Part shown: positions 13,458-18,260 of the stretch, piece by piece
Layout of the letters: the number at the start of each line of letters is the position of its first letter
How positions within the stretch are numbered: position 1 is the stretch's first letter
Assembly (NCBI GenBank): GCA_035528275.1
Contig: DATKYV010000258.1
Span: forward strand, 1 to 18,260
Source: DATKYV01 sp035528275
GTDB taxonomy: Bacteria; Acidobacteriota; Terriglobia; UBA7540
Direction of reading: 5' to 3'
Length of the DNA stretch: 18,260 bases
The notes under the pieces: model-generated
Told to the model about the DNA's origin: nothing
The model's input: the letters and a program-made list of their open reading frames with translations, nothing else
Database searches by the model: none
Position numbers and translations under genes: made by a program

Positions 13458-14858
13458 GTGGGTTCCCCGGCCATTGGCAAAGTCAGGATCGAAGAGATCA
13501 TCGGCGAAGACCCGGCGCTTGTCCGGCTGATCTACAAGTATCTGGTCTGGGCGACGGTCTGGCTGATCTTCGCCACGGCGCTGGGTCTGCTGCTTTCCCT
13601 GAAACTCAGTTACCCTGATTTGCTGGACTTCAGCTTCACCTCCTACGGGCGCGTGCGGCCAATTCATACCAACGCGCTCTTCTGGGGATGGACGTCGATG
13701 GCCATGGTGGCGCTGTGCTTGTTCGTGGTGCCGCGCACCTCGCGCACCCAGCTCCACAGCCTGACGCTCGCCCGCGTGGCGTTGTGGATGTGGAACGTGG
13801 CGGTGGCGGCGGGAACCGTGGCGCTGGCGATGGGCATCAACAACGGGGATCAGGAATACCGCGAGTATGTCTGGCCCATCATGGCGATCTTCGCGGCGGG
13901 AATGCTGGTGCATCTCTACAATTTCCTCTGCACCGTTAGGGAGCGCGAGATCGAGGAGATTTACATCTCCAACTGGTACATCATCGCCGCCCTGATCTGG
14001 ACGACGACGCTAGTGACGGTCGGGTACCTGCCCTGGTACCAGCACGGCCTGGCGCAGGCCAACATCCAGGGCTACTACATGCACCAGGGCGTGGGAATGT
14101 GGTTCACGCCCGTGGTGCTGGGCCTGACGTACTACTTCCTGCCCAAGTTTCTCAACCGCCCCATCTATTCCTATTCGCTGGGCGTGCTGGCCTTCTGGAC
14201 GCAACTGGTCTTCTACACGCTGATCGGCGCGCACCATTTCATCTTCAGCGCCATCCCCTGGTGGATTCAGACCATCGCCATCGTCTTCAGCGTGGGGATG
14301 ATGGTGCCGGTGTGGGCGGGGACGGGCAATTTCATTCTGACCATGCGCGGCAAGTGGCGGACCATCGGGCGCAGCTACTCGTTGCCCTTCATTCTTGCCG
14401 GCGCGGTGTGCTACGGCCTGGTCTCGACGCAGGGCACGTTCGAGTCCTTCCGCTGGACGAACCTTTACTGGCACTTCACGAATTTCACCATCGGCCATTC
14501 GCACTTCACCATGTACGGCTTTGTCGCCTTCCTGATCTGGGGCGGCGTCTACGGCCTGCTGCCGCGCCTGACGGGCCGCGAGCCCTCGATCGTCGCCGTC
14601 GGCGTGCACTTCTGGTTCTCGATGATCGGCATGGGGATTTACGTGGTGGCGCTCTCCATCGGCGGAACGATTCAGGGCACGGACTGGGTCCGCCTGCGCC
14701 CGTTCATTGATTCCGTGACGGACATGGCGCCTTACTGGCTGTGGCGGTCGGTGGGCGGGACGCTGATGTTCTTGAGCCATGTGATCTTCGCTTACAATCT
14801 CTACAAGATGCGTCCTCGCGCTCTCGGCGAAGCGACGCCGGAGGTGGCGCGGGCATGA
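13458..14858 (+). CDS. ccoN: cbb3-type cytochrome c oxidase subunit I
   Basis: This 466-residue integral membrane catalytic subunit of the high-affinity haem-copper oxidase reduces O2 to water and pumps protons. All expected ligands are visible: H70 (RPIHTNALFWGW) and H349 for low-spin haem b, H347 (TIGHSHF) for haem b3, and H209 (MHQGVGMWF) with H259/H260 (GAHHF) for CuB. Y253 in FYTLIGAHH matches the Tyr that cross-links to a CuB His in cbb3 enzymes. These positions are about two residues off the Pseudomonas stutzeri numbering except H70. The start is the GTG at 13458, with GGAGAG at 13445-13450 spaced 7 nt upstream. The gene overlaps ccoO by 4 bp (ATGA), indicating translational coupling. 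Confidence 0.96.
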   Translation: MGSPAIGKVRIEEIIGEDPALVRLIYKYLVWATVWLIFATALGLLLSLKLSYPDLLDFSFTSYGRVRPIHTNALFWGWTSMAMVALCLFVVPRTSRTQLHSLTLARVALWMWNVAVAAGTVALAMGINNGDQEYREYVWPIMAIFAAGMLVHLYNFLCTVREREIEEIYISNWYIIAALIWTTTLVTVGYLPWYQHGLAQANIQGYYMHQGVGMWFTPVVLGLTYYFLPKFLNRPIYSYSLGVLAFWTQLVFYTLIGAHHFIFSAIPWWIQTIAIVFSVGMMVPVWAGTGNFILTMRGKWRTIGRSYSLPFILAGAVCYGLVSTQGTFESFRWTNLYWHFTNFTIGHSHFTMYGFVAFLIWGGVYGLLPRLTGREPSIVAVGVHFWFSMIGMGIYVVALSIGGTIQGTDWVRLRPFIDSVTDMAPYWLWRSVGGTLMFLSHVIFAYNLYKMRPRALGEATPEVARA

Positions 14859-15463
14859 ATTTCCACGTCAATCCCCGCTTGCTGTTCGGCACGGCCTTCG
14901 GGGTTTTTGTGATTCTGACCCTGATGATCGCGGTGCTCCCCGCCATTCAGATTCAGCAGACGCCTGCCACGCCGGGCCTCGAGCCGCTCTCCGAAAGGGC
15001 GGCGCGCGGGCGGGACATCTACGTGCGCGAGGGCTGCTCGTACTGCCACTCGCAGCAGGTGAGACCGTTGCCCCAGGACGAGCTTTTCGGCCGGCCGTCG
15101 GCGCCCGGCGACTACGTCTACGAGACGCCGCAACTTCTGGGCACGGCGCGCACGGGACCGGACCTCTCGAATATCGGCAACCGCCAGCCGAGCGATCTCT
15201 GGCACCTCATTCATCTCTACAACCCGCGGGCTTTGGTGCAAGGTTCCGTGATGCCCGCCTACTGGTGGTACTTCCGCAAGAAGGACCGCGCCGATGCCGA
15301 CGACGTGGTGGTGCCGGTGCCCGGCTCCTCCGCGCCCAAGGGAAAGGTCGTGGTGGCGACTCCCGAGGCGTTGGCGCTGGTGGAGTATCTCCACTCGCTG
15401 AAGCAGCCGCCGCTCGAAGTGCCGGCGTCCGGCGAAGAGCAAGGCGAAGCAAGCAAGCAGTAG
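14855..15463 (+). CDS. ccoO: cbb3-type oxidase mono-haem cytochrome c subunit
   Basis: This 202-residue membrane-anchored cytochrome c passes electrons to CcoN. One N-terminal helix (about 9-30) anchors a periplasmic domain. Haem c binds at CSYCH (61-65), followed by SQQVRPLPQDELFGRPSAPG, and M133 in GSVMPAYWW is the axial ligand. RTGPDLSNIGNR and LWHLIHLYNPRALVQGS are typical CcoO blocks. The ATG at 14855 overlaps the ccoN stop as ATGA; a longer upstream frame only reads ccoN out of phase. The C-terminal tail (about 140-202) is Lys/Glu-rich and little conserved. After its stop the operon is interrupted by a 320-bp non-coding stretch before the next subunit gene. Confidence 0.95.
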   Translation: MNFHVNPRLLFGTAFGVFVILTLMIAVLPAIQIQQTPATPGLEPLSERAARGRDIYVREGCSYCHSQQVRPLPQDELFGRPSAPGDYVYETPQLLGTARTGPDLSNIGNRQPSDLWHLIHLYNPRALVQGSVMPAYWWYFRKKDRADADDVVVPVPGSSAPKGKVVVATPEALALVEYLHSLKQPPLEVPASGEEQGEASKQ

Positions 15464-15494
15464 CATCGTGTGAAGATTGTGACAGCCGTTGGAA

Positions 15495-15698
15495 GGCCCG
15501 CGAGGGCCGAAAGAAACTGGCCCCGGGCGTGAGCCCGGGGAAGGGGGAACCGGCAAGAGCCTTTCGAGCCCCGTCAGGGGCGGCAGACTTGGGACCGGAA
15601 CACTCTGTCGCCCCGCTGGGGCTGCAACGCGGTTAGAGGATGGCTCGCGCCAAACCCAGCGCTCACGCGCTGGGCCAATATCTGGCGCCCTTGCGGGC
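15495..15698. repeat. Cluster of GC-rich hairpins, several with GNRA-like tetraloops, inside the cbb3 operon
   Basis: The 320 bp between ccoO and the next cco gene hold no credible gene but at least five perfect stem-loops. They are GGCCC-GCGA-GGGCC (15495-15508), CCCCGGGC-GTGA-GCCCGGGG (15521-15540), GCCCC-GTCA-GGGGC (15568-15581), GCCCC-GCT-GGGGC (15610-15622) and CCCAGCGC-TCAC-GCGCTGGG (15655-15674). The last has loop GTGA when read on the minus strand. A short sixth stem, GCCC-TTGC-GGGC, is at 15687-15698. Reading frames across it are Arg/Gly/Pro-rich and non-protein-like. It resembles composite dispersed repeats seen between genes in acidobacterial and planctomycete genomes. As part of the polycistronic mRNA it could alter the ratio of the CcoN/CcoO and downstream subunits. 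Confidence 0.8.
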
Positions 15699-15792
15699 TC
15701 GATGCAGTTGTGGCGTCATGCATGGATTGTCAGGGTAAAATCCTTGCGACTGTTCTCCGCTCCTGGCAACCCTTGGCCGCGCAGTGAAGAAC

Positions 15793-15990
15793 ATGCACCC
15801 GACGGGTCACATGGCCGGGCCTCACGCGATTTGGGAATACGCCCTGGTGGCGTGCTCGGTCGTGGTGCTGGTCTGGGTGCTTTACAAGGCCTTCATGTAT
15901 ACGATTCGCCCGGGGGAAGAGGAGCCCGACCACATCAAGCGCCGGATCCTCGAGTCCGACGGCGCGCCCTCGGAGCGGAAAGGCAGGTGA
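15793..15990 (+). CDS. Small single-helix membrane protein, CcoQ-like
   Basis: The protein has 65 residues from the ATG at 15793; an in-frame GTG at 15784 would add three, and neither has a strong ribosome site. One transmembrane helix spans about 13-36 (IWEYALVACSVVVLVWVLYKAF), followed by a charged cytosolic tail (RPGEEEPDHIKRRILE). Size, topology and position between ccoO and the last cytochrome gene match CcoQ/FixQ, which stabilises cbb3 complexes. Sequence similarity to canonical CcoQ is low, so the name is by analogy. A His/Met-rich start (MHPTGHMAGPH) is notable and could bind copper, which is speculative. It ends 6 bp before the next gene and is tightly linked to it. Confidence 0.75.
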   Translation: MHPTGHMAGPHAIWEYALVACSVVVLVWVLYKAFMYTIRPGEEEPDHIKRRILESDGAPSERKGR

Positions 15991-15996
15991 CGCGCG

Positions 15997-16830
15997 ATGC
16001 CGGGAGATCCCGTCAAAGTCGAGGTCTTTCTCGATAACGACACGGAACCCCTCGCCACGTTCCGGCCCCCGGGCACTTTCGAGCTCGACACCTCCAAGAT
16101 GGAAGACGGCCCGCACAAGCTGCGCATCCACGCCATCGATCGCAGTGGCGTGCCGGGAGTCCGCATTCTCAACTTCACGGCGCGCAATGGGCCGGGCATC
16201 TCTGTGGCGGGCATTCGCCCCGGAGACGTGGTGGAAGGCAAGGTGCCGGTGCTGATCAATGCCTACGCGGGCGGCCACGAGGATAACTTCGAGCCACGTC
16301 GCGCCGAAACCCCGATGCCCGTCCCCACCTGGGCGTGGGTGCTGTTCCTCGGCATCGTCAGCTGGGCGATGTGGTACGCGGCCAGCTCCTGGGCGCCGGG
16401 GCCGCGTTTCGCCAACACGCCGACTTTCGGGCAAGCCGTGCCCCCGGGAACGCCGGTGGCAGCCGTGGCCGCCGCGGCAGCCGCGTCCCCGCCCGAAAAA
16501 GCCCCGCTGGGCGAACAGGTTTTCGGCAACAAGTGCGCCGCCTGCCATCAGCCGGACGGCGCGGGCGTCCCCGGACTCTTCCCGCCCCTGCGCGGCGACC
16601 CCGTGGTGCTGAATCCCGACGCCAGGGAGCAGATCCGCACCGTCCTCACCGGCTTGCACGGCAAGGAAGTCGGCGGCGAGACCTACGCTTCTGAAATGCC
16701 CGCCTTCGGCGACCAGCTCGACGATCAGCACATCGCCGCGGTCATCAATTACACCCGCACCAGTTGGGGGAACCGCGCGCCGACCATCACCGCCAGCGAC
16801 GTCGCCAAGGTCCGCGCCGGGGCCAAATGA
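15997..16830 (+). CDS. Ig-like domain, TM helix and mono-haem cytochrome c (CcoP replacement)
   Basis: This 277-residue protein has three parts. Residues 5-92 form an all-beta Ig-like domain (VKVEVFLDND, TFELDTSKMEDGPHKLRIHAID, VPVLINAY) resembling bacterial Ig domains of the Big_7 type. A single transmembrane helix lies at about 111-130, then an Ala/Pro-rich linker (149-170). The cytochrome c class I domain has CAACH at 180-184 and axial M234 in SEMPAFG. The RR pair just before the helix suggests N-in, C-out, which puts the haem in the periplasm as required but leaves the Ig-like domain in the cytosol. Canonical CcoP carries two CxxCH motifs; only one is here. AGGTGA at 15985-15990 serves as ribosome site for the ATG at 15997. 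It probably donates electrons to CcoO/CcoN. Confidence 0.88.
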   Translation: MPGDPVKVEVFLDNDTEPLATFRPPGTFELDTSKMEDGPHKLRIHAIDRSGVPGVRILNFTARNGPGISVAGIRPGDVVEGKVPVLINAYAGGHEDNFEPRRAETPMPVPTWAWVLFLGIVSWAMWYAASSWAPGPRFANTPTFGQAVPPGTPVAAVAAAAAASPPEKAPLGEQVFGNKCAACHQPDGAGVPGLFPPLRGDPVVLNPDAREQIRTVLTGLHGKEVGGETYASEMPAFGDQLDDQHIAAVINYTRTSWGNRAPTITASDVAKVRAGAK

Positions 16831-16850
16831 GCTCGTAAACCATTACCGCT

Positions 16851-16962
16851 CAATAACATTCCTGGATTTTTGGCTATCTGTATTATTTTCAATGAGATTC
16901 CGGCTTCGTTCCCCATGCCTGCGCCATCGACCCTTTATTTTCAATAACATTCCGGCTTCGTT
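16851..16962 (-). pseudogene. Degenerate NEAGM..LK peptide-repeat remnants downstream of the STGPRT gene
   Basis: Read on the minus strand, three related units follow the stop of the neighbouring gene: 16962-16933 codes NEAGMLLKIK, 16910-16881 codes NEAGISLKII, and 16868-16851 codes NPGMLL. The first two 30-bp units are nearly identical in DNA and start 52 bp apart, so they are in different frames; the third is in frame with the second. The first unit lies in the +2 frame relative to the upstream gene, and that frame is open across its stop codon. This looks like a decayed C-terminal repeat tail. The 152-bp gap is more AT-rich than its surroundings. Confidence 0.55.
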
Positions 16963-16982
16963 CGGCGATTTTTCAAGTAACT

Positions 16983-17927
16983 TTATTTTTGCACGTCCGC
17001 GGGGGTGCCATGGGCAGCCTCATCAACCTCCTCCCTGCCGCCCGCCCGGGAGCCTCGTGCCCGGCGCAGGCTCAGGAGGATTTTCACTTTCCTGTCGATG
17101 GCCCGGTCGAGGGCAATCTCCTCGCGCTGTATCCCGCTCCAATTCTTGCCGGCGGGAACCAAGCGGGCCGCCCGCGCCGCGGGTGTGACCTCGCTGTGGG
17201 CTCGTCGGTAGAGCTCGTACTCGCGCTCGACGAGCTGGATTTCCTCCCTCACCAAGCCCAGCAGCAACTGGTAAGTTTCTTCGTCGGGCGGAGCGCCTTC
17301 GGACGGGGGAGACACAAACCACCTCATCAGCCTTCGGATCCGCGCGGCGCTCCACGACGGATACTTGCCATAGAGAGTGCGGAAAGTCGGCATGGAACTC
17401 TCGGTAAAATCCCGGGCTTCAACAGCCTCCAGGATTTCCTTGAGACAGATGAGGATTCGCCGGAATTTCGCCGGGGAGTCTTTTAGCTGACAGAGACCTT
17501 CTTCGTCCGCTCTCCGCTCCTCCTCCGTGGTGAGGAAGTCGCGATCCAGCTCCAGCCTGCGTCGTTCCTGATCGGCATCGACGGTTTCCATCTCGCGTCG
17601 CAGCAGGCCGTCGCGTGCCCGCTCCAGCCGCCCCCGGCGCCAGTAGAGCTTCGCCAGGTCTTCCACCTGTTTCGCCCACAAGGGGTCAGCGGGTTCATAG
17701 GCGCAAAGGAGGCTTTGATAAAGATTCTCGAATTCCCGGGGATCTTCACCCAGGGCCAGCATGGTTTCGCGGGAAACGTCGCTGGCGGCATGCCGGCCGT
17801 GCTGAAGGGCGTTGTGCCTGGCGCGGGCTTTCCCGACGGCCGTGCGCGGGCCGGTGGACTTTGCGGCGTTCCGCCGGTTGGCGGCGAGAGCGGCGGAATC
17901 GAGCGTGGGCGATTTGCGGAGGGACAT
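16983..17927 (-). CDS. STGPRT-motif protein of unknown function
   Basis: This 314-residue soluble, highly charged protein has no signal peptide. Near the N-terminus (about 17-44) is ANRRNAAKSTGPRTAVGKAR followed by NALQHG, a basic motif I know from a large, often multicopy family in Acidobacteriota and other soil bacteria with no established role. The central part (about 55-180) is Arg/Glu-rich and mostly helical, probably coiled coil (RRGRLERARDGLLRREMETV, DQERRRLELDRDFL). The C-terminal part includes YGKYPSWSAARIRRLMRWF and a helical EEIQLVEREYELYRRAH stretch. The ATG at 17927 follows AAGGAA. The basic motif suggests nucleic-acid binding, but this is a guess. It is flanked by repeats on both sides and is likely monocistronic. 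Confidence 0.8.
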   Translation of the reverse strand: MSLRKSPTLDSAALAANRRNAAKSTGPRTAVGKARARHNALQHGRHAASDVSRETMLALGEDPREFENLYQSLLCAYEPADPLWAKQVEDLAKLYWRRGRLERARDGLLRREMETVDADQERRRLELDRDFLTTEEERRADEEGLCQLKDSPAKFRRILICLKEILEAVEARDFTESSMPTFRTLYGKYPSWSAARIRRLMRWFVSPPSEGAPPDEETYQLLLGLVREEIQLVEREYELYRRAHSEVTPAARAARLVPAGKNWSGIQREEIALDRAIDRKVKILLSLRRARGSRAGGREEVDEAAHGTPADVQK

Positions 17928-18001
17928 GTGGGTTCCTTTCTTCTGTGGAAGGGCACGACGGAACCTGTCCCGGTGTCTTTGACCGGGAGTCGTGCCGTAA
18001 G

Positions 18002-18096
18002 TAGCCTATAAGCAGAATCCCCAGGGCTTCAGCCCCTGAGGAGCCGGCCCGCCGGGCCGTCTCTACGATTGACCTATAGGCTAGGTAGTAGGCTAG
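18002..18096. repeat. Palindromes enclosed by a 9-bp inverted repeat TAGCCTATA/TATAGGCTA
   Basis: Perfect 9-bp arms at 18002-18010 and 18075-18083 enclose GGGC-TTCA-GCCC (18024-18035) and CGGCCC-GCC-GGGCCG (18045-18059), the latter ending in CTCTAC. TAGGCTAG recurs at 18077-18084 and 18089-18096. The whole lies in the leader of the STGPRT gene and could fold into a branched RNA structure, or be a small repeat element with terminal inverted repeats. Confidence 0.65.
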
Positions 18097-18118
18097 CACA
18101 TCGGGGCGGAATTGTCAA
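18090..18118 (-). promoter_or_regulatory. Candidate promoter of the STGPRT gene
   Basis: On the minus strand a perfect TTGACA (18118-18113) is followed after 17 bp by TAGCCT (18095-18090), a weak -10. The implied leader of about 155 nt contains the palindromes at 18002-18083. Confidence 0.45.
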
Positions 18119-18126
18119 GAGGACGG

Positions 18127-18258
18127 TGGGGCGTGGCCCCAACCTGCCGACCTGAAGGTCGGCGCTACGGAAGATTGGGCATTGGTAGAGGAGGGGCTTT
18201 ACGCCCCTCCCGTTTGGTTTCCCTATGCGGGAGCCCGTCAGTTGACGGGCTCCCCTAC
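18127..18258. repeat. Run of four palindromes, three bordered by GTAG or CTAC
   Basis: This stretch has no credible gene. It holds TGGGGC-GTG-GCCCCA (18127-18141) and GCCGACCT-GA-AGGTCGGC (18146-18163), the latter followed by GCTAC. Next come GGAGGGGC-TTTAC-GCCCCTCC (18190-18210), preceded by GTAG, and the 12-bp-arm GGGAGCCCGTCA-GT-TGACGGGCTCCC (18229-18254), followed by CTAC. All are perfect stems. The spacing and shared borders suggest several copies of REP-like dispersed elements accumulated in one intergenic region, which continues past the window end. Confidence 0.75.
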
Positions 18259-18260
18259 CC

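Noticed and set aside
11964..13913. Long open frame on the minus strand opposite the Gfo/Idh oxidoreductase and ccoN
   Set aside because: It spans two clearly real plus-strand genes, is His/Arg/Gly/Asp-rich without domain motifs, and arises from GC-biased third codon positions.
15495..15698. CRISPR array
   Set aside because: Stems differ in sequence, spacing is irregular and there are no identical direct repeats.
15489..16037. Plus-strand frame running through the hairpin cluster into the CcoQ-like gene
   Set aside because: The translation is Gly/Arg/Pro/Ala-rich repeat sequence and conflicts with the CcoQ-like and cytochrome genes.
16851..16962. Remnant of an insertion sequence with short direct repeats
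   Set aside because: There is no transposase or terminal inverted repeats; the units read better as duplicated NEAGM-type peptide code linked to the neighbouring gene.

Overview
The window is GC-rich chromosomal DNA, most likely from an Acidobacteriota bacterium (a Solibacter/Bryobacter-like or uncultured relative). This is inferred from three gene types I associate with that phylum: a membrane protein plus winged-helix regulator pair whose N-terminus carries NLRFIRETMER...SFTAVPG, a gene with the ANRRNAAKSTGPRT...GKA motif, and a Tat-exported Gfo/Idh/MocA oxidoreductase. Abundant short palindromic intergenic repeats fit the same picture. No rRNA, tRNA, CRISPR array, transposase or prophage genes were seen.

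Layout. (1) 1-2520: the 3' end of a TIM-barrel, peptidase-U32-like gene faces a secreted glycoside hydrolase family 9 enzyme. (2) 2625-3664: a six-helix membrane protein and a winged-helix regulator are translationally coupled and driven by a near-consensus promoter. Its start point falls on the ATG, so the mRNA is probably leaderless, and a palindrome overlaps the -35 box. (3) 3699-6029: a divergent cis-prenyltransferase (UppS subfamily) is followed by a DUF4173 membrane protein. (4) 10647 down to 6126, minus strand: a pentose operon encodes L-ribulokinase (araB), L-ribulose-5-phosphate 4-epimerase (araD), an SSS-family sodium/solute symporter and a 70-residue two-helix membrane protein. A LacI-type operator lies next to its probable promoter. 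No L-arabinose isomerase is present here. (5) 10926-13337: a metallo-beta-lactamase-fold hydrolase with its own divergent promoter, then a Tat-signal Gfo/Idh/MocA oxidoreductase. (6) 13458-16830: a variant cbb3 oxidase operon with ccoN, ccoO, a small CcoQ-like membrane protein, and a mono-haem cytochrome c with an N-terminal Ig-like domain in place of the usual di-haem CcoP. A roughly 200-bp cluster of hairpins interrupts it after ccoO. (7) 16831-18260: a STGPRT-motif gene of unknown function on the minus strand. Beyond its stop lie out-of-frame remnants coding for repeated NEAGM..LK-like peptides, and its leader and upstream region hold a dense set of palindromes.

How it fits together. The GH9 enzyme and the pentose operon point to a plant-polysaccharide-degrading heterotroph. 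The cbb3-type oxidase suggests respiration at low oxygen. The most unusual parts are the remodelled cbb3 operon (Ig-TM-cytochrome c subunit plus internal hairpin cluster), the GTAG/CTAC-bordered palindromes that recur across the window (one supplies the symporter stop codon), and the STGPRT gene with its decayed peptide-repeat tail. All functional calls come from reading motifs by eye; no database search was run.
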